This document shows, piece after piece, positions 41,446 through 56,473 of a stretch of 64,000 bases of DNA. Source of the DNA: Rhizobiaceae bacterium (GTDB lineage: Bacteria > Pseudomonadota > Alphaproteobacteria > Rhizobiales > Rhizobiaceae); NCBI GenBank assembly GCA_017643025.1, contig JAEPOG010000001.1, positions 496,001-560,000 on the forward strand, read 5' to 3'. The notes under the pieces were generated by a model that saw only the letters and a list, made by a program, of their open reading frames with translations, had not been told where the DNA came from and did no database searches. The translations under genes were made by a program, and so were the position numbers. Numbering within the stretch: the first letter of the stretch is position 1; each line of letters starts with the position of its first letter.

Positions 41446-41745
41446 TCAGCCAACGAAGTTGCGCAGCGCGATCAGGACGACAGCGCCGGCGACGAACCCG
41501 GCCATCATGCCGCCGCCGCGCAGGAAGATCGCACCGGCGACAAGCAGCGACGCAGTCTCCGGAATACCGCCGGTGGTGGCGACCGGCGCCACCAGCGTCG
41601 TCAGCACCGCGGCAGGGACGGCGTTCAACGCTGCTTCCACCCGAGGATGAATGCGCTCGAAGCGCGACAGCACGAGGTCGCCGCCGATCCGGGTCAAATA
41701 GGTCGCCAGCGCACCGGCAAGGATGATCCACACGGTCGAGGTCAT
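41446..41745 (-). CDS. azlD: AzlD, branched-chain amino acid exporter small subunit
   Basis: A 99-aa protein with about four membrane helices (ATYLTRIGGDLVL, AVPAAVLTTLVAPVA, GGGMMAGFVAGAVVLIAL). Size and pattern fit AzlD/YgaH, the small partner of AzlC. Its ATG overlaps the azlC stop (ATGA), so the two are translated together. Its end lies 7 bp from the convergent pepP stop. Confidence 0.9.
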   Translation of the reverse strand: MTSTVWIILAGALATYLTRIGGDLVLSRFERIHPRVEAALNAVPAAVLTTLVAPVATTGGIPETASLLVAGAIFLRGGGMMAGFVAGAVVLIALRNFVG

Positions 41746-42494
41746 ATCACCGCCCTGTCGAGCTTCTCATGAGCGATTTCGACCTCTGCTGCCGCAGGCG
41801 GTGGCATGATCACGGCGAGCAGGATGCCCGCCACCGCGCCGATTGAGACGTGCCAGGGAGACCCGACCGTGTAATAGGCGGCAGTGGAGACCACGGCACT
41901 AACGACGACGACCGGCAACCACAGCGGCCGCTCACGGAACTCCATCACAAGCCCGAGAAAATAGATCGGCAGCAGGAAGTCGATGCCAAGTGCCTCCGGA
42001 TTGGGTATGAGCTTCCCAAAAAGGGCGCCGATCAGCGCAACGCCCACCCAGAACAGGTAGATCGGCAACGCAAGGCCCATATACCAGGCGAAAGTGATCG
42101 GACGCCGCTCGGCTACCCGCCGCTCGGCTTCGGCAAATTGCGGGTCGACCAGGAAGAAGAACGCAAAATAGCGTTTGAGCGACGACCAGTGACGCGTCGC
42201 GCGGCCCGACACCGCTGAATAGAGCACGTGGCGAAAATTGACGGCGAAGATCGACAGCACGACCACCCAGGGCGCGATGTTGTCGCCGAAGAGCTCGATG
42301 CCGACCATCTGGCTGGCGCCAGCGTAAACGGTGGCGCTCATCAGCACGGTTTCTGCAACGGTTAGTCCGTTCTCGACCGCGATGGCACCATAGAGCAGCC
42401 CGAAGGGCGATGCGGCGATGATAACCGGCCATGCGCGGCGCATGCCGCGCCGGAACTCGGCGCGCCCGTCCGAAAAATCGATTGTTTCAGCCAT
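41742..42494 (-). CDS. azlC: AzlC, branched-chain amino acid exporter large subunit
   Basis: A 250-aa membrane protein of the AzlC/YgaZ family, likely exporting valine, leucine or isoleucine with AzlD. Typical stretches are GMRRAWPVIIAASPFGLLYG, VYAGASQMVGIELFG and NFRHVLYSAVSGR. First gene of azlCD. A 19-bp perfect palindrome lies 12 bp upstream of the start, a candidate operator. No Lrp/AsnC regulator gene is adjacent. Confidence 0.9.
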   Translation of the reverse strand: MAETIDFSDGRAEFRRGMRRAWPVIIAASPFGLLYGAIAVENGLTVAETVLMSATVYAGASQMVGIELFGDNIAPWVVVLSIFAVNFRHVLYSAVSGRATRHWSSLKRYFAFFFLVDPQFAEAERRVAERRPITFAWYMGLALPIYLFWVGVALIGALFGKLIPNPEALGIDFLLPIYFLGLVMEFRERPLWLPVVVVSAVVSTAAYYTVGSPWHVSIGAVAGILLAVIMPPPAAAEVEIAHEKLDRAVI

Positions 42495-42505
42495 TGCCGC
42501 TCAAT

Positions 42506-42524
42506 AGGACAGCAAAGCTGTCCT
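42506..42524. promoter_or_regulatory. 19-bp palindrome upstream of azlCD
   Basis: AGGACAGC-aaa-GCTGTCCT is perfect. It starts 12 bp upstream of the azlC ATG and lies ahead of the divergent small membrane protein. It can be a dimeric repressor site or an RNA hairpin in the azlC leader. Confidence 0.55.
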
Positions 42525-42575
42525 GTCATGCCAATTCAGTTGAACCAACCATCATCTGGGTTGATGATGGCGGTC

Positions 42576-46761
<4,186 letters not shown>

Positions 46762-46776
46762 CAGGCCGCAATAGCA

Positions 46777-47640
46777 TCAGGTGCTGCGGCCGAACAGGTT
46801 CAGGCGCGAGAGCCAGGATCCCTCGTTTTCGCGCGGCTCCAGCCCACCGGACTGCAGCAGCGTGTAGGAATCCTTGTACCACTCGCTCTCGGGATAGTTG
46901 TGGCCAAGCACCGACGCCGCTGTCTGCGCCTCGGAAGCGAGCCCCATGGCGAAATAGGCTTCGACGAGGCGGGCCAATGCTTCCTCGACATGGCGCGTGT
47001 TCGAGTAGTTCTCGATCACGTAGCGAAAGCGCTTGATGGATGACAGGTACTCGCGGCGCTCGAGATAGTAGCGGCCGACCTGCATCTCCTTGCCAGCGAG
47101 CTGATCGCGCGCGAAGCGTATCTTGGTCTGCGCGTCCTGGACATACTCGGAGTCCGGCCAGCGCTGGACGAGCTCTTCCATCGCCTCGATCGTCTTGCGC
47201 GATTCCCCCTGGTCCTGGGTCACGTCGCGAATCTGGCGGAAATAACTTAGCCCGACGAGGTACTGCGCATAGGGCGCATCCTCGGTCGACGGATAGAGCT
47301 GCACGTACCGACGGCCGCTATTGATCGCCTCGGGATATTTGCCCTGCCGGTAGTTGGTGAAGGTGCTCATCACCATCGCCTTGCGGGCGAACTCGGAATA
47401 GGGATGCTGCCGGTCGACGGCCTCGAATTTTCGCGTCGCCTCGGTGACCTTGCCTTCGTTCAGATTGGCGAGCGCCTGATTGTAGAGCACGTCGGCTGGC
47501 TCGACATCTTCGACATAGGTGGAGAGGTCGATGTCCTTCTCGCCGCAGGCGGCGAGAACAAGCGGCGCGAGCGCAAGCGCAATCACCGCGCGTCTGATCC
47601 GCACGGGAACGTTCGGTCCGGCCGGTACTCTACTCGACAT
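46777..47640 (-). CDS. bamD: BamD, outer-membrane assembly lipoprotein
   Basis: Essential lipoprotein of the BAM complex that folds outer-membrane proteins, 287 aa. A lipobox LVLAACG marks the acylated Cys at about 31. Tetratricopeptide-like repeats follow ([55 protein letters not shown]). I chose the ATG at 47640, with GGAAG upstream. It lies downstream of lpxC across a 160-bp gap, and outer-membrane lipid and protein biogenesis are thus neighbours. Confidence 0.94.
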   Translation of the reverse strand: MSSRVPAGPNVPVRIRRAVIALALAPLVLAACGEKDIDLSTYVEDVEPADVLYNQALANLNEGKVTEATRKFEAVDRQHPYSEFARKAMVMSTFTNYRQGKYPEAINSGRRYVQLYPSTEDAPYAQYLVGLSYFRQIRDVTQDQGESRKTIEAMEELVQRWPDSEYVQDAQTKIRFARDQLAGKEMQVGRYYLERREYLSSIKRFRYVIENYSNTRHVEEALARLVEAYFAMGLASEAQTAASVLGHNYPESEWYKDSYTLLQSGGLEPRENEGSWLSRLNLFGRST

Positions 47641-47800
47641 CTTCGCTTCCGCCCCTCCGGTGGCGCAGGCCTCGCGATCAGACGGTGTCATAAATCACAA
47701 CTGCCCCTCGATGGGCAACGACATGCCCGCGCAATGGCGCTTTTTTGTGGCACCGTGCAAGCCGGATTTCCAAATATGGTGAAACCGTTAGGCCCTCAGC

Positions 47801-48751
47801 CTAGATCGCCCAGGGGGCATAGACGGGGGCGCTGACCTGCACCATTTCGGCCGAGCGCCCACGCTCCGGCCTGACCGTTTCAACGATCTCGAACGCGGTC
47901 GGGTCTGAAAGAAGCTGTTTCAGTGCGGCTGCATTGAGCTTGTGTCCGCCGCGATAGGAACGGAAGAGGCCGATAAAGCGAGCGCCTGCCAGAGCCAAAT
48001 CGCCCATGGCGTCAAGCGTCTTGTGGCGCACGAACTCGTCCTTGTAGCGCAGGCCTTCCATGTTGATGACCTTGTGGTCGTCGCCGATCACCACGGAGTT
48101 CTCAAGCGAGGAGCCGAGCGCGTAACCCGCGGCCCACAGCGACTCGACGTCCTTCAGGAAGCCGAACGTACGGGCGCGGGCAATGTCGCGCCGGAACACG
48201 GCCGCATCGATATCGCTTTCGAACGTCTGCCGGCCGATCGCCGGGCTGTCGAAGTCGATCTCGATCTCGAACCGCGTGCCGTCATGCGGACGGAATTCGG
48301 CCCAAGAGGCCCCATGCTCGATCCGTACCGGCTTGCGCACTCTGATGTAGCGGCGGCGCACGGCCTGCACCTCAATGCCGGTCTGCTCGAAAGCATCGAC
48401 GAACTGCGCGGCGCTGCCATCAAGAATGGGCATTTCGCTGCTGTCGACTTCGACATGCACATTGTCGATGCCAAGCGCGAACAGCGTCGCCATCAGGTGC
48501 TCGACGGTGCTGACATGAAAGCCGCGCGGGTCACCCAGCACGGTGCAATGGTCAGTACTGCCGATGGTCGCGACACTGGCCCGGATCTCCTGCTCTTCGG
48601 AGGATCCGTTGGTGCCGTGAAAAACGACCCCGGTATCGGGGTCGGCTGGGCTGAAATGCACTGAAACGGGCTTGCCGTTGTGGACGCCGACTCCGGAAAT
48701 CGATACGGGCGCCTTTAACGTAGACTGACAGTCAAACAACTCGTTCCCCAT
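47801..48751 (-). CDS. lpxC: UDP-3-O-acyl-N-acetylglucosamine deacetylase
   Basis: First committed step of lipid A synthesis, a zinc enzyme of 316 aa. Zinc ligands are His about 85 (TVEHLMA), His about 243 and Asp about 247 (FVRHKTLDAMGD). The catalytic base is Glu about 84, and a conserved His about 270 is in YRGGH. It follows ftsZ across a 264-bp gap that has the ftsZ terminator and its own promoter region, so it is probably transcribed separately. Confidence 0.96.
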   Translation of the reverse strand: MGNELFDCQSTLKAPVSISGVGVHNGKPVSVHFSPADPDTGVVFHGTNGSSEEQEIRASVATIGSTDHCTVLGDPRGFHVSTVEHLMATLFALGIDNVHVEVDSSEMPILDGSAAQFVDAFEQTGIEVQAVRRRYIRVRKPVRIEHGASWAEFRPHDGTRFEIEIDFDSPAIGRQTFESDIDAAVFRRDIARARTFGFLKDVESLWAAGYALGSSLENSVVIGDDHKVINMEGLRYKDEFVRHKTLDAMGDLALAGARFIGLFRSYRGGHKLNAAALKQLLSDPTAFEIVETVRPERGRSAEMVQVSAPVYAPWAI

Positions 48752-48767
48752 AGGCCCGTCCCGCTCG

Positions 48768-48784
48768 CGATAGCAGCGCTATCG
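48768..48784. promoter_or_regulatory. 17-bp palindrome in the lpxC leader
   Basis: CGATAGC-agc-GCTATCG is perfect and begins 16 bp upstream of the lpxC ATG on the minus strand. It could be a repressor operator or an RNA hairpin that affects lpxC translation. The role is inferred from position only. Confidence 0.5.
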
Positions 48785-48969
48785 AGTCTCGCCGCATCAT
48801 CGCAGCGCGCGAAACCTAACCCCTCAAGTTCCGCGTCCTGAAGCTTGTTCAGGAAGATAACGATCCGCAAATCATGTTCCAAATCACGGATTCTTACCCA
48901 ATGTTACCGGCACAATAGGCCGAGCGGCGTCGCAATTGAAGCCGGATAAGGTCGTTCTCCAAAGCCAAA

Positions 48970-48988
48970 ACGGGCGCCAGGCGCCCGT
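48970..48988 (-). terminator. ftsZ intrinsic terminator
   Basis: ACGGGCGCC and GGCGCCCGT are nine-base complementary arms about 28 bp after the ftsZ stop, followed on the minus strand by TTTGG. A strong GC-rich stem with a short T-run. Confidence 0.8.
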
Positions 48989-49015
48989 TCCGGTAAGCCG
49001 TTCGCTTGGCTCTAC

Positions 49016-50644
49016 TTAGTTAGCTTGCCGGCGCAAAAACGCTGGAATTTCAAGCTGATCCTCTTCCTGCATCTGCCGTGGCTGCGGCGTGGCGCGACCG
49101 TGGTCGTCCAGCTGCCCGCGCCGCGGGGCGTAGAGATCGGGATCCTGAGCCGTCGCACGACGCGCTTCGGGAGCCTGCTGCCGCAAACGCGGCTCGCGCG
49201 GCTGAGCCGGCGTCAGCCGGGGTTCGTCCTCGCGGCGTGCGAGTCCCGTGGCCAGGCGGCGCAGCAGGCCGATCGGCCCGCGGTCGTCGTGCTCGCCGCC
49301 ATCATGCCCTTCGGTTTCGAGTTCGGCGCGCGCCACGGCCGGGAAATCCTCGACGCGCGGCATTCTTGGTGTCTCCTCGACCCGAGGCTGCGCTGGCGTC
49401 GCTGGCCGAGCTTCGGCCGGAGGTGCCGCAAACAGCTTCGAATTGACCTTGAACTCACTCTCGGCGGGCTGTTCGGCCGCCTGTGTCGGAGCCTGCGCGG
49501 CGCGAATAGCGTCGGCGATGGGGTCCTGCACGGGTTTCTGTTCGGCGACAGGCGCCTGGGCCGGGCGTGCCGGCTGCTGCGCCGGTGCGGCAGGACGCGC
49601 CTCGGCCGCCGCCGGAGCCTTCTGTGCGGGCCTGGCCACGGGGCGCTGGATGGTCGGCGCTGCGCCCACCTCGCTGGCGATCTTGTCGATGCCGGTCGCC
49701 ACGACGGAAACGCGGATGATGCCTTCCAGTTCCTCGTCGAAGGTCGCGCCGAGGATGATGTTGGCATCCTGATCGACTTCCTCGCGAATGCGGGTCGCCG
49801 CCTCGTCCACCTCGAACAACGTCATGTCGCGGCCGCCGGTGATCGAGATCAGCAGGCCCCTGGCGCCCTTCATCGAGGTTTCGTCGAGCAGCGGGTTGGC
49901 GATCGCCGCCTCGGCGGCGGCCATCGCGCGGCCCTCGCCCGAGGATTCGCCGGTGCCCATCATCGCCTTGCCCATCTCGCGCATGACCGAACGCACGTCG
50001 GCGAAGTCGAGATTGATCAGGCCTTCCTTGACCATCAGGTCGGTGATGCAGGCAACACCCGAATAGAGCACCTGGTCGGCCATCGCGAAGGCGTCGGCGA
50101 AGGTGGTCTTGTCATTGGCGATCCGGAACAGGTTCTGGTTCGGAATGACGATGAGCGTATCGACGCATTTCTGCAGTTCCTCGATGCCCTGGTCGGCGGT
50201 GGTCATCCGCCGCTGGCCCTCGAAGTGGAACGGCTTGGTGACGACGCCGACGGTGAGGATGCCCTTCTCGCGCGCCGCTCGGGCAACCACCGGGGCAGCA
50301 CCTGTGCCGGTGCCGCCGCCCATGCCGGCGGTGACGAAGCACATATGCGTCGCTGAGAGATGATCGACGATCTCGTCGATGCATTCCTCGGCCGCAGCGC
50401 GCCCGACTTCCGGCTGCGAGCCTGCGCCGAGGCCTTCTGTGACGTGCGCGCCAAGCTGGATCAGTCGCTCGGCCTTCGACATCGTCAGCGCCTGCGCATC
50501 GGTGTTGGCGACCACGAAATCGACGCCCTTGAGGCCCGCCGTGATCATGTTGTTGACCGCGTTGCCGCCGCCGCCGCCGACACCGAACACGGTGATGCGC
50601 GGCTTAAGCTCGGTTATGTCCGGCTTCTTCAAATTGATAGTCAT
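49016..50644 (-). CDS. ftsZ: Cell division protein FtsZ
   Basis: Tubulin-like GTPase that forms the Z ring, 542 aa. [14 protein letters not shown] and the tubulin signature GGGTGTG (about 109-115) bind GTP, and the T7 loop is in [11 protein letters not shown]. The globular part ends near residue 320. A Pro/Ala/Gln-rich linker of about 210 residues follows and then the conserved C-terminal peptide ([12 protein letters not shown]) that binds FtsA. Such long linkers are usual in Rhizobiales. The ATG at 50644 has AGGACGAGGA upstream. Last gene of the ddl-ftsQAZ block. Confidence 0.97.
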   Translation of the reverse strand: MTINLKKPDITELKPRITVFGVGGGGGNAVNNMITAGLKGVDFVVANTDAQALTMSKAERLIQLGAHVTEGLGAGSQPEVGRAAAEECIDEIVDHLSATHMCFVTAGMGGGTGTGAAPVVARAAREKGILTVGVVTKPFHFEGQRRMTTADQGIEELQKCVDTLIVIPNQNLFRIANDKTTFADAFAMADQVLYSGVACITDLMVKEGLINLDFADVRSVMREMGKAMMGTGESSGEGRAMAAAEAAIANPLLDETSMKGARGLLISITGGRDMTLFEVDEAATRIREEVDQDANIILGATFDEELEGIIRVSVVATGIDKIASEVGAAPTIQRPVARPAQKAPAAAEARPAAPAQQPARPAQAPVAEQKPVQDPIADAIRAAQAPTQAAEQPAESEFKVNSKLFAAPPAEARPATPAQPRVEETPRMPRVEDFPAVARAELETEGHDGGEHDDRGPIGLLRRLATGLARREDEPRLTPAQPREPRLRQQAPEARRATAQDPDLYAPRRGQLDDHGRATPQPRQMQEEDQLEIPAFLRRQAN

Positions 50645-50714
50645 GGTCCTCGTCCTTTCCGCCTTTCCTGCCGCATCGCCGCCGCGGCTGCTATTTTCGG
50701 GGTCACCCACCAAA

Positions 50715-52025
50715 CTAGAAACTGTCCCTGAGCCACTGGCCCATGCGCTGGAACCGTCCGCCGGTTCCCGTTGCAAGGATCGGCGCGGACCTGCCGCGCC
50801 GCATGCTTTCGAAACCCGCCACCTGCGGGTAGATCATCAGACCGACCGCCGCTGCGAAGGCGGGACCCTTGGCCGCTTCCGGCAGCCCGGAGACGCCCAG
50901 CGGGCGTCCGATCCGCACGTTGCGTCCGAGAATGCGCCGCGCCGTCTCAGGCAACCCGGCAAGCTGGCTTGCGCCGCCGGTGAGCACGACGCGCTTGCCG
51001 ATCGCCCCGCCAAGGCCGGACTTGTTGATCCCGTCGCGCACCATCTCGAATGTTTCCTCGACACGGGCGCGAATGATCCTGTTCATCGCCGCGCGCGGTA
51101 TCTGGATCTGCTGGTCCGGATCGTCGCCGGCAATCGGCTGGATCGTCACCATGTCGCGCTCGTCGCCGCCACCCGGCAGCGCCGAACCGTGCATGACCTT
51201 GAGCCGCTCGGCATGTTCCGTGCGTGTCGACAGCCCGCGCGCCAGGTCGCCGGTGACATGACCGCCGCCGATAGGCAGCGCGTCGGCATGCATGAACTTG
51301 CCGTTGATGAAGATCGAGATGCTCGTTGTCCCGCCGCCAAGGTCGATGCAGGCCGCGCCCATGTCGGCCTCGTCTTCGACAAGTGCGGCAAGTCCACTGG
51401 CATAGGGTGCGGCGACCATGCGCTCGACCGAAAGGTGCGCGCGGTTGATGCACAATTCGAGATTGCGCAGCGGTGCTGCGTCGGCCGTCAGTACATGCAT
51501 ATCGACGCCCAGCGTCTCGCCGATCATGCCGCGCGGATCGCGTATGCCGCGCTCGCCATCGAGCGAGAAGCCGACGGGCAATGAATGGACGACCTGGCGC
51601 TCCGCCTTGAGCGCCTGGCGCGAACCGGCGCCCAGCACCTGGGCAATGTCCGAATTGGCGGCTTCATGGCCGCCGAGGCGTATCGTAGCCGACAGCGGCT
51701 CGCTCTTGATGCGGCCCGCCGACAGGCTGACCAGCAGCGATTCCACCGTGAGCCCCGCCATGCGCTCTGCGGCATCGACTGCGAGCCTGACGGCCTGTTC
51801 GGCGCGGTCGAGATCGACGATGACGCCGGATTTCACGCCACGCGACTTCTGGTGGCCGATGCCGAGAACCTGGATCTGGTGCGTGCGTCCCGGCAACAGA
51901 CGGCTGTCCTCGCAGGGCTGCAGGCGCGCGATCACGCAGCAGATCTTGCTCGACCCGATATCGAGAACGGTAATGACGCCCGAGCGGCGTCCCGTGCCTT
52001 CCTTGCGCGCGCCCAGCCAGTTCAT
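50715..52025 (-). CDS. ftsA: Cell division protein FtsA
   Basis: Actin-like protein that tethers FtsZ to the membrane, 436 aa. Actin-type motifs: [20 protein letters not shown] (phosphate 1), [20 protein letters not shown] (phosphate 2) and [16 protein letters not shown] (adenosine). The C-terminus ends [13 protein letters not shown], an amphipathic membrane helix. The ATG overlaps the ftsQ stop (ATGA). Confidence 0.96.
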   Translation of the reverse strand: MNWLGARKEGTGRRSGVITVLDIGSSKICCVIARLQPCEDSRLLPGRTHQIQVLGIGHQKSRGVKSGVIVDLDRAEQAVRLAVDAAERMAGLTVESLLVSLSAGRIKSEPLSATIRLGGHEAANSDIAQVLGAGSRQALKAERQVVHSLPVGFSLDGERGIRDPRGMIGETLGVDMHVLTADAAPLRNLELCINRAHLSVERMVAAPYASGLAALVEDEADMGAACIDLGGGTTSISIFINGKFMHADALPIGGGHVTGDLARGLSTRTEHAERLKVMHGSALPGGGDERDMVTIQPIAGDDPDQQIQIPRAAMNRIIRARVEETFEMVRDGINKSGLGGAIGKRVVLTGGASQLAGLPETARRILGRNVRIGRPLGVSGLPEAAKGPAFAAAVGLMIYPQVAGFESMRRGRSAPILATGTGGRFQRMGQWLRDSF

Positions 52026-52945
52026 GTTCGCTGCCCCGGGCGTTTCGACATGCCGAGTTGCTCGCGCATCGAGGCGCGGAACACGTCCGCTCCCTCGGTG
52101 GGCAGTTCGATGCCGATGCGGTCAGCAAGGCGCATGTCGATCGAGACGGCTCCGCGTGCCAGCAGCGCCTGCTCCCGGTCGAGAGCGACCAGTTCCGCCA
52201 TGGCATCTGCGGCGTTGCTCTCCGGCAGCTTGATCGTCGCCCCGTCATTGAGGCGCAAGTCCCAGCGACGCTTGGCGACGAGCGTGTAGGCCGTCACGCG
52301 CTTCGCCAGATGCGGAAACCGCGAGACGGTGGCCACGAAATCCGCCGCGCGCTCAGGCGCGCCCGAACCGACAACAAGCGGCAGGGAGGCGTTGCGTTCG
52401 TTCGTGAATGGCGCAATGACGCGGCCGTCCGCCTGGATGACGGACAGCACCTCGCCATGCTGCCAGATAGCGAAGGGCGCACGCTCCTCGATGATGATCT
52501 CCAGCGCGTTGGGATAGACCTTGCGCACGCGCGCGCTTTCCACCCAAGGCAGTTGCTCGACATCGGCGCGCACCTGCCCGGCGTCCATGCCGATCAGGGA
52601 GGTGAAACCGCTGAGATCGACCTGCCCCAGCACGTCGATCTCAGACGTTTCCCGATGACCGCTGATGCGGATATCGTTCACGGCGAACCCGGTGCGTGCC
52701 GTCACATTGGACAGGATGGATGGGATGTGGCCGCCGATCGCGACGCCGTAGATAGCCGTCGCGGCGAAGAGCGAGCCGGCAAGCAGCACGCCCGCATAGC
52801 GCGGCGCCTCGACTTCGCCGGCGAAGATGCGCGACAGGAACCTGGCGGGCCGGCGAAGGAAACGCGGATAGACCATGCCCTGGACAGCCGGGCGCTGCGA
52901 AGCCGCCCAGGAAACCCTGACTGGTCCCGACTTCAACGCGAACAC
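52022..52945 (-). CDS. ftsQ: Cell division protein FtsQ
   Basis: Bitopic scaffold of the divisome, 307 aa. A cytoplasmic stretch of about 45 residues and one helix (about 50-70) are followed by a POTRA domain ([20 protein letters not shown]) and the FtsQ domain ([20 protein letters not shown]). It starts with GTG at 52945 inside the end of ddl, with GGAGGACG upstream. A 13-bp overlap ties its translation to ddl. Confidence 0.93.
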   Translation of the reverse strand: MFALKSGPVRVSWAASQRPAVQGMVYPRFLRRPARFLSRIFAGEVEAPRYAGVLLAGSLFAATAIYGVAIGGHIPSILSNVTARTGFAVNDIRISGHRETSEIDVLGQVDLSGFTSLIGMDAGQVRADVEQLPWVESARVRKVYPNALEIIIEERAPFAIWQHGEVLSVIQADGRVIAPFTNERNASLPLVVGSGAPERAADFVATVSRFPHLAKRVTAYTLVAKRRWDLRLNDGATIKLPESNAADAMAELVALDREQALLARGAVSIDMRLADRIGIELPTEGADVFRASMREQLGMSKRPGQRT

Positions 52946-53859
52946 GAAGCGTCCTCCACCATCCAGCGCAACAACTCGCCAAAGGAACGCCCCGAATGAA
53001 GCGCCAATTCGGGCACGAGCGACGTCGGCGTCATCCCCGGCTGGGTGTTGACTTCGAGCCAGACGAGTTCGCCCTCGGGAGAAGCATTTTCGTCGAAACG
53101 GAAGTCGGATCGGGTCACGCCCCTGCAGCCGATCGCTTGATGAGCCTTAAGGGCCAGTGTCTCAATTTTTTGGTAAATATTCGGTGAAATTTTTGCCGGG
53201 CATTCGTGTTTTGAGCCGCCCGCGACATATTTTGAATCGTAGTCGTAGAAGCTGTGCCCGACCGGGATGATTTCGGTCACGCCGAGCGATTCATCGCCGA
53301 GGATGGCGCAAGTCAGTTCGCGCCCGGGAATGTAGCGCTCGACCATGACCACATCGCCGTAGCGCCATTCGGGCGAAGCGATCATCTGTGGCGGATGCGA
53401 CTGGTCCTCGCGCACGATCACGACGCCGAAGCTGGAGCCCTCGGCGACCGGCTTCACGACATAGGGCGGCGCCATCGGGTGCTCACGCACGATGTCGTGG
53501 CGGTTCATGACAAGAGCTGGCGCCACCGGAATGCCGGCGGCAACGGCGACCGTTTTTGCCAGTTCCTTGTGCATTGCGAGCGCCGACGCCAGCACGCCGG
53601 AATGGGTGTAGGGGATTTCGAGATATTCCAGCACGCCCTGAATCGTGCCGTCTTCGCCATAAGGACCATGCAATGCATTGAAGGCGACATCGGGCTTCAG
53701 GCGGCCGAGCACCTCGGCGACATCGTGATCGACATCGACTGGCGTGACGCGATAGCCCTCAGCCTTCAACGCGGCCGCGCACTCCTTGCCGGACGACAGG
53801 CTGACCGGGCGCTCCGAGGAGAACCCGCCATACAGCACCGCTACATGCTTACTCGTCAT
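52933..53859 (-). CDS. ddlB: D-alanine--D-alanine ligase
   Basis: Joins two D-alanines for the peptidoglycan stem, 308 aa. ATP-grasp features: [19 protein letters not shown] at the start, [20 protein letters not shown] for ATP, and [18 protein letters not shown] with the magnesium-binding Asn and Glu. I chose the ATG at 53859 over the frame from 53937. It is first in the ddl-ftsQ-ftsA-ftsZ string and has a 230-bp upstream gap with six GANTC sites. Confidence 0.95.
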   Translation of the reverse strand: MTSKHVAVLYGGFSSERPVSLSSGKECAAALKAEGYRVTPVDVDHDVAEVLGRLKPDVAFNALHGPYGEDGTIQGVLEYLEIPYTHSGVLASALAMHKELAKTVAVAAGIPVAPALVMNRHDIVREHPMAPPYVVKPVAEGSSFGVVIVREDQSHPPQMIASPEWRYGDVVMVERYIPGRELTCAILGDESLGVTEIIPVGHSFYDYDSKYVAGGSKHECPAKISPNIYQKIETLALKAHQAIGCRGVTRSDFRFDENASPEGELVWLEVNTQPGMTPTSLVPELALHSGRSFGELLRWMVEDASCSR

Positions 53860-53909
53860 GCCCAGGTCTTCCCCTTCCAGACGGGCCGCCGCGGCGCGGG
53901 AAATGAATA

Positions 53910-54021
53910 GAGTCCGAGTCCCCTCCGAATCGCACATTCTCCGGAGGCTGACGCGTTACGCGTTTGGATACCGACTCAAATCAGGAAACGCCGCGACCCC
54001 AAAGAATCAGAGAGTTGATTC
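53910..54021. promoter_or_regulatory. Cluster of six GANTC (CcrM) sites upstream of ddlB-ftsQAZ
   Basis: GANTC occurs at 53910-53914 (GAGTC), 53916-53920 (GAGTC), 53927-53931 (GAATC), 53973-53977 (GACTC), 54004-54008 (GAATC) and 54017-54021 (GATTC). The last two are the halves of a dyad, GAATCA-gagagt-TGATTC. By chance one site per 256 bp is expected at even base composition. In alphaproteobacteria CcrM methylates GANTC and GcrA reads it to time division genes. No other gene lies here (53860-54089). Confidence 0.75.
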
Positions 54022-54089
54022 CGTGGCAAGTCCTTGGATCGGAAAGATTGATCTTCGCCGCGCCAAGATGAGCCGCATTGGCGGAGCGA

Positions 54090-55064
54090 CTAGAGAAGCT
54101 GCCCCAGGAACTCGTCGATCTCGTGGCCGTGACGGAATTGGCCGACGCGCTTGATCTCCCATTCGAGGCGGGTGCCTGAATGCTCCATGACGCGCGCCCG
54201 CACGGTCTCGCCTAGATATTCGAGATCGTAGCCGGTGGCGGTGCCCGTATTGATCATGAAATTGCAATGCATGGGCGACATCTGCGCCCCGCCGATCATC
54301 AGCCCCCGGCAGCCGGCCTCGTCGATCACTTTCCACGCGGACCCGCCGGGTGGGTTCTTGAACGTAGAGCCGCCCGTCTTCTCGCGGATCGGCTGCACGG
54401 TCTCGCGATGATGCTGCACGGCGTCCATTGCCGCCTTGATCTCGTCATGCGGCGCCTTCGGTCCCTCGAAGACAACGCTCGTGAAGATGAGATCGCGGGG
54501 TGCTGACGAGTGGCGGTAGGCGTATCCCATGTCGGCATTGGTGAGCACGTGCCGCTCGCCCCTGCGATCGATGGCATGAACTTCAACCACACGCTCCGCG
54601 GTCTCTACCCCGTTGGCGCCGGCGTTCATGCGCAGAGCACCGCCGATAGAGCCAGGGATGCCGTGGTAGAAATGCAGGCCGCCGATGCCGGCTTCCAGCG
54701 CCGCGGCGGCAACACGCTTGTCGGGCGTGGCGGCTCCGGCGCGCAGCCTCGTGTCCGATATCTGCTCGATCTCGCCGAAACCCTTGGCAGACAGGCGGAT
54801 GACGAAGCCCGGAATGCCGCCTTCGCGAACCAGCAGGTTGGAGCCGATGCCCACGGTGAGCACCGGCACATCCGCCGGTACGGCCTTCAGGAAAGCGGAG
54901 AGATCGTCTGAGTCAGCCGGCTGGAACATGACCTGCGCCGGCCCGCCGGCGCGGAACCACGTCACCTTGTCCATGCCGGCATCCGGCGTGAACCGCCCGC
55001 GAATACCGGCAAGATCACCAGCAAGCCGGTCCAGCAGCACCTGACCTCCCGGCTGCATGGTCAT
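54090..55064 (-). CDS. murB: UDP-N-acetylenolpyruvoylglucosamine reductase
   Basis: FAD enzyme that reduces the enolpyruvyl group to make UDP-N-acetylmuramate, 324 aa. FAD region: [20 protein letters not shown] and [18 protein letters not shown]. Substrate region: [19 protein letters not shown] with the catalytic Ser. The ATG at 55064 overlaps the murC stop (ATGA), which decides the start against the frame from 55112. Last gene of the upstream mur-fts block before the GANTC-rich gap. Confidence 0.95.
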   Translation of the reverse strand: MTMQPGGQVLLDRLAGDLAGIRGRFTPDAGMDKVTWFRAGGPAQVMFQPADSDDLSAFLKAVPADVPVLTVGIGSNLLVREGGIPGFVIRLSAKGFGEIEQISDTRLRAGAATPDKRVAAAALEAGIGGLHFYHGIPGSIGGALRMNAGANGVETAERVVEVHAIDRRGERHVLTNADMGYAYRHSSAPRDLIFTSVVFEGPKAPHDEIKAAMDAVQHHRETVQPIREKTGGSTFKNPPGGSAWKVIDEAGCRGLMIGGAQMSPMHCNFMINTGTATGYDLEYLGETVRARVMEHSGTRLEWEIKRVGQFRHGHEIDEFLGQLL

Positions 55065-56473
55065 GCAGCCTTCTCGGCCGAGGTGAGCTCGCCCGGTGCC
55101 GCGTTCGCCCATTGGGTGATGTTGCCTGCGCCGAGATAGATGACGAAATCGCCCTGCCGCGCCTCGGCACGTATCACGGGAAGCACTGCCTCGGGCCCCG
55201 GAATGAACCGCGCGTCGCGATGTCCGCCGGCCTTGATGCGAGCAACGAGCGCCTCAGCGTCCACGCCTTCAATCGGATCTTCGCCGGCGGTGTAGACAGG
55301 CGCAATCATGACTGTGTCGGCGTCGTTGAAGCACGACGCGAAATCGTTGAACAGGTCGCGCAGCCGCGTGAAGCGGTGCGGCTGCGCGATTGCGATCACC
55401 TTGCCGGAGCAGGATTCGCGCGCCGCCTTAAGCACCGCCTTGATCTCGACCGGATGGTGTCCGTAGTCGTCATAGATCTTCACGCCGTTCCACGTTCCGG
55501 TCAGCGTGAAGCGCCGCTTCACGCCGCCGAAGCCTGAAAGCCCCTTGGCGATCTTCGCCGGCGGAATGCCAAGCTCGTGAGCCACCGCAACCGCCGCCGT
55601 CGCGTTGGCGATGTTGTGATGGCCGGGCATCGGCAAGGTCAGTCCGTCGATCCTGACAACCTCGCCGGTCTTTCGGTTGTGGATGGCAACGTCGAACGTC
55701 GACGCGCCGTCGGCCATGCGGACGTTCGAATAGCGCACATCCGCCTGCGGGTTCTCGCCATAGGTTATGACGCGGCGGTCCTCGATGCGCGACACCAGCG
55801 CTTGCACTTCCGCATGGTCGATGCACATCACCCCGAAGCCGTAGAACGGCACATTCTCCACGAATTGCGCGAATGCCTCGCGCACCTTCTCGAACGAGCC
55901 GTAGTGATCGAGGTGCTCGGGGTCGATATTGGTCACGACGGCTATCTCGGCGGGAAGCTTGAGGAAGGTCCCGTCGCTCTCGTCCGCCTCGACGACCATC
56001 CAGTCGCCCTCGCCCATGCGGGCGTTGGTGCCGTAGGCATTGATGATGCCGCCATTGATGACGGTCGGGTCGAGCCCACCCGCCTCGAGCAGCGTGCCGA
56101 CCATCGAGGTGGTCGTCGTCTTGCCATGCGTGCCGCCGATCGCCACTGCCTGGCCGAAACGCATCAGCTCCGCCAGCATTTCGGCGCGCCTGACGATCGG
56201 CAGATGCCTTTCGCGCGCGGCGAGCAATTCGGGATTGCTCTTCTTGATCGCCGTCGAGACGACGACGACTTCCGCTTCGCCGAGATTCTCTGCCTTGTGG
56301 CCGACATGGCAGGCGATGCCCTTGTCGCGCAGCCGCTGAACATTCGCGTTTTCGGCCTGGTCGGAGCCCTGCACGGTGTAGCCCAGATTGTGCAGCACCT
56401 CGGCGATGCCGCTCATGCCGATGCCGCCGATGCCGACAAAATGCACGACGCCGATGGTTTCAGGCATTTTCAT
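55061..56473 (-). CDS. murC: UDP-N-acetylmuramate--L-alanine ligase
   Basis: Adds L-alanine to UDP-MurNAc, 470 aa. Rossmann start [22 protein letters not shown] motif [16 protein letters not shown], then [12 protein letters not shown] and [16 protein letters not shown] of Mur ligases. I chose the ATG at 56473, preceded by GAGGGAA. It overlaps the end of murG by 14 bp. Confidence 0.96.
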   Translation of the reverse strand: MKMPETIGVVHFVGIGGIGMSGIAEVLHNLGYTVQGSDQAENANVQRLRDKGIACHVGHKAENLGEAEVVVVSTAIKKSNPELLAARERHLPIVRRAEMLAELMRFGQAVAIGGTHGKTTTTSMVGTLLEAGGLDPTVINGGIINAYGTNARMGEGDWMVVEADESDGTFLKLPAEIAVVTNIDPEHLDHYGSFEKVREAFAQFVENVPFYGFGVMCIDHAEVQALVSRIEDRRVITYGENPQADVRYSNVRMADGASTFDVAIHNRKTGEVVRIDGLTLPMPGHHNIANATAAVAVAHELGIPPAKIAKGLSGFGGVKRRFTLTGTWNGVKIYDDYGHHPVEIKAVLKAARESCSGKVIAIAQPHRFTRLRDLFNDFASCFNDADTVMIAPVYTAGEDPIEGVDAEALVARIKAGGHRDARFIPGPEAVLPVIRAEARQGDFVIYLGAGNITQWANAAPGELTSAEKAA

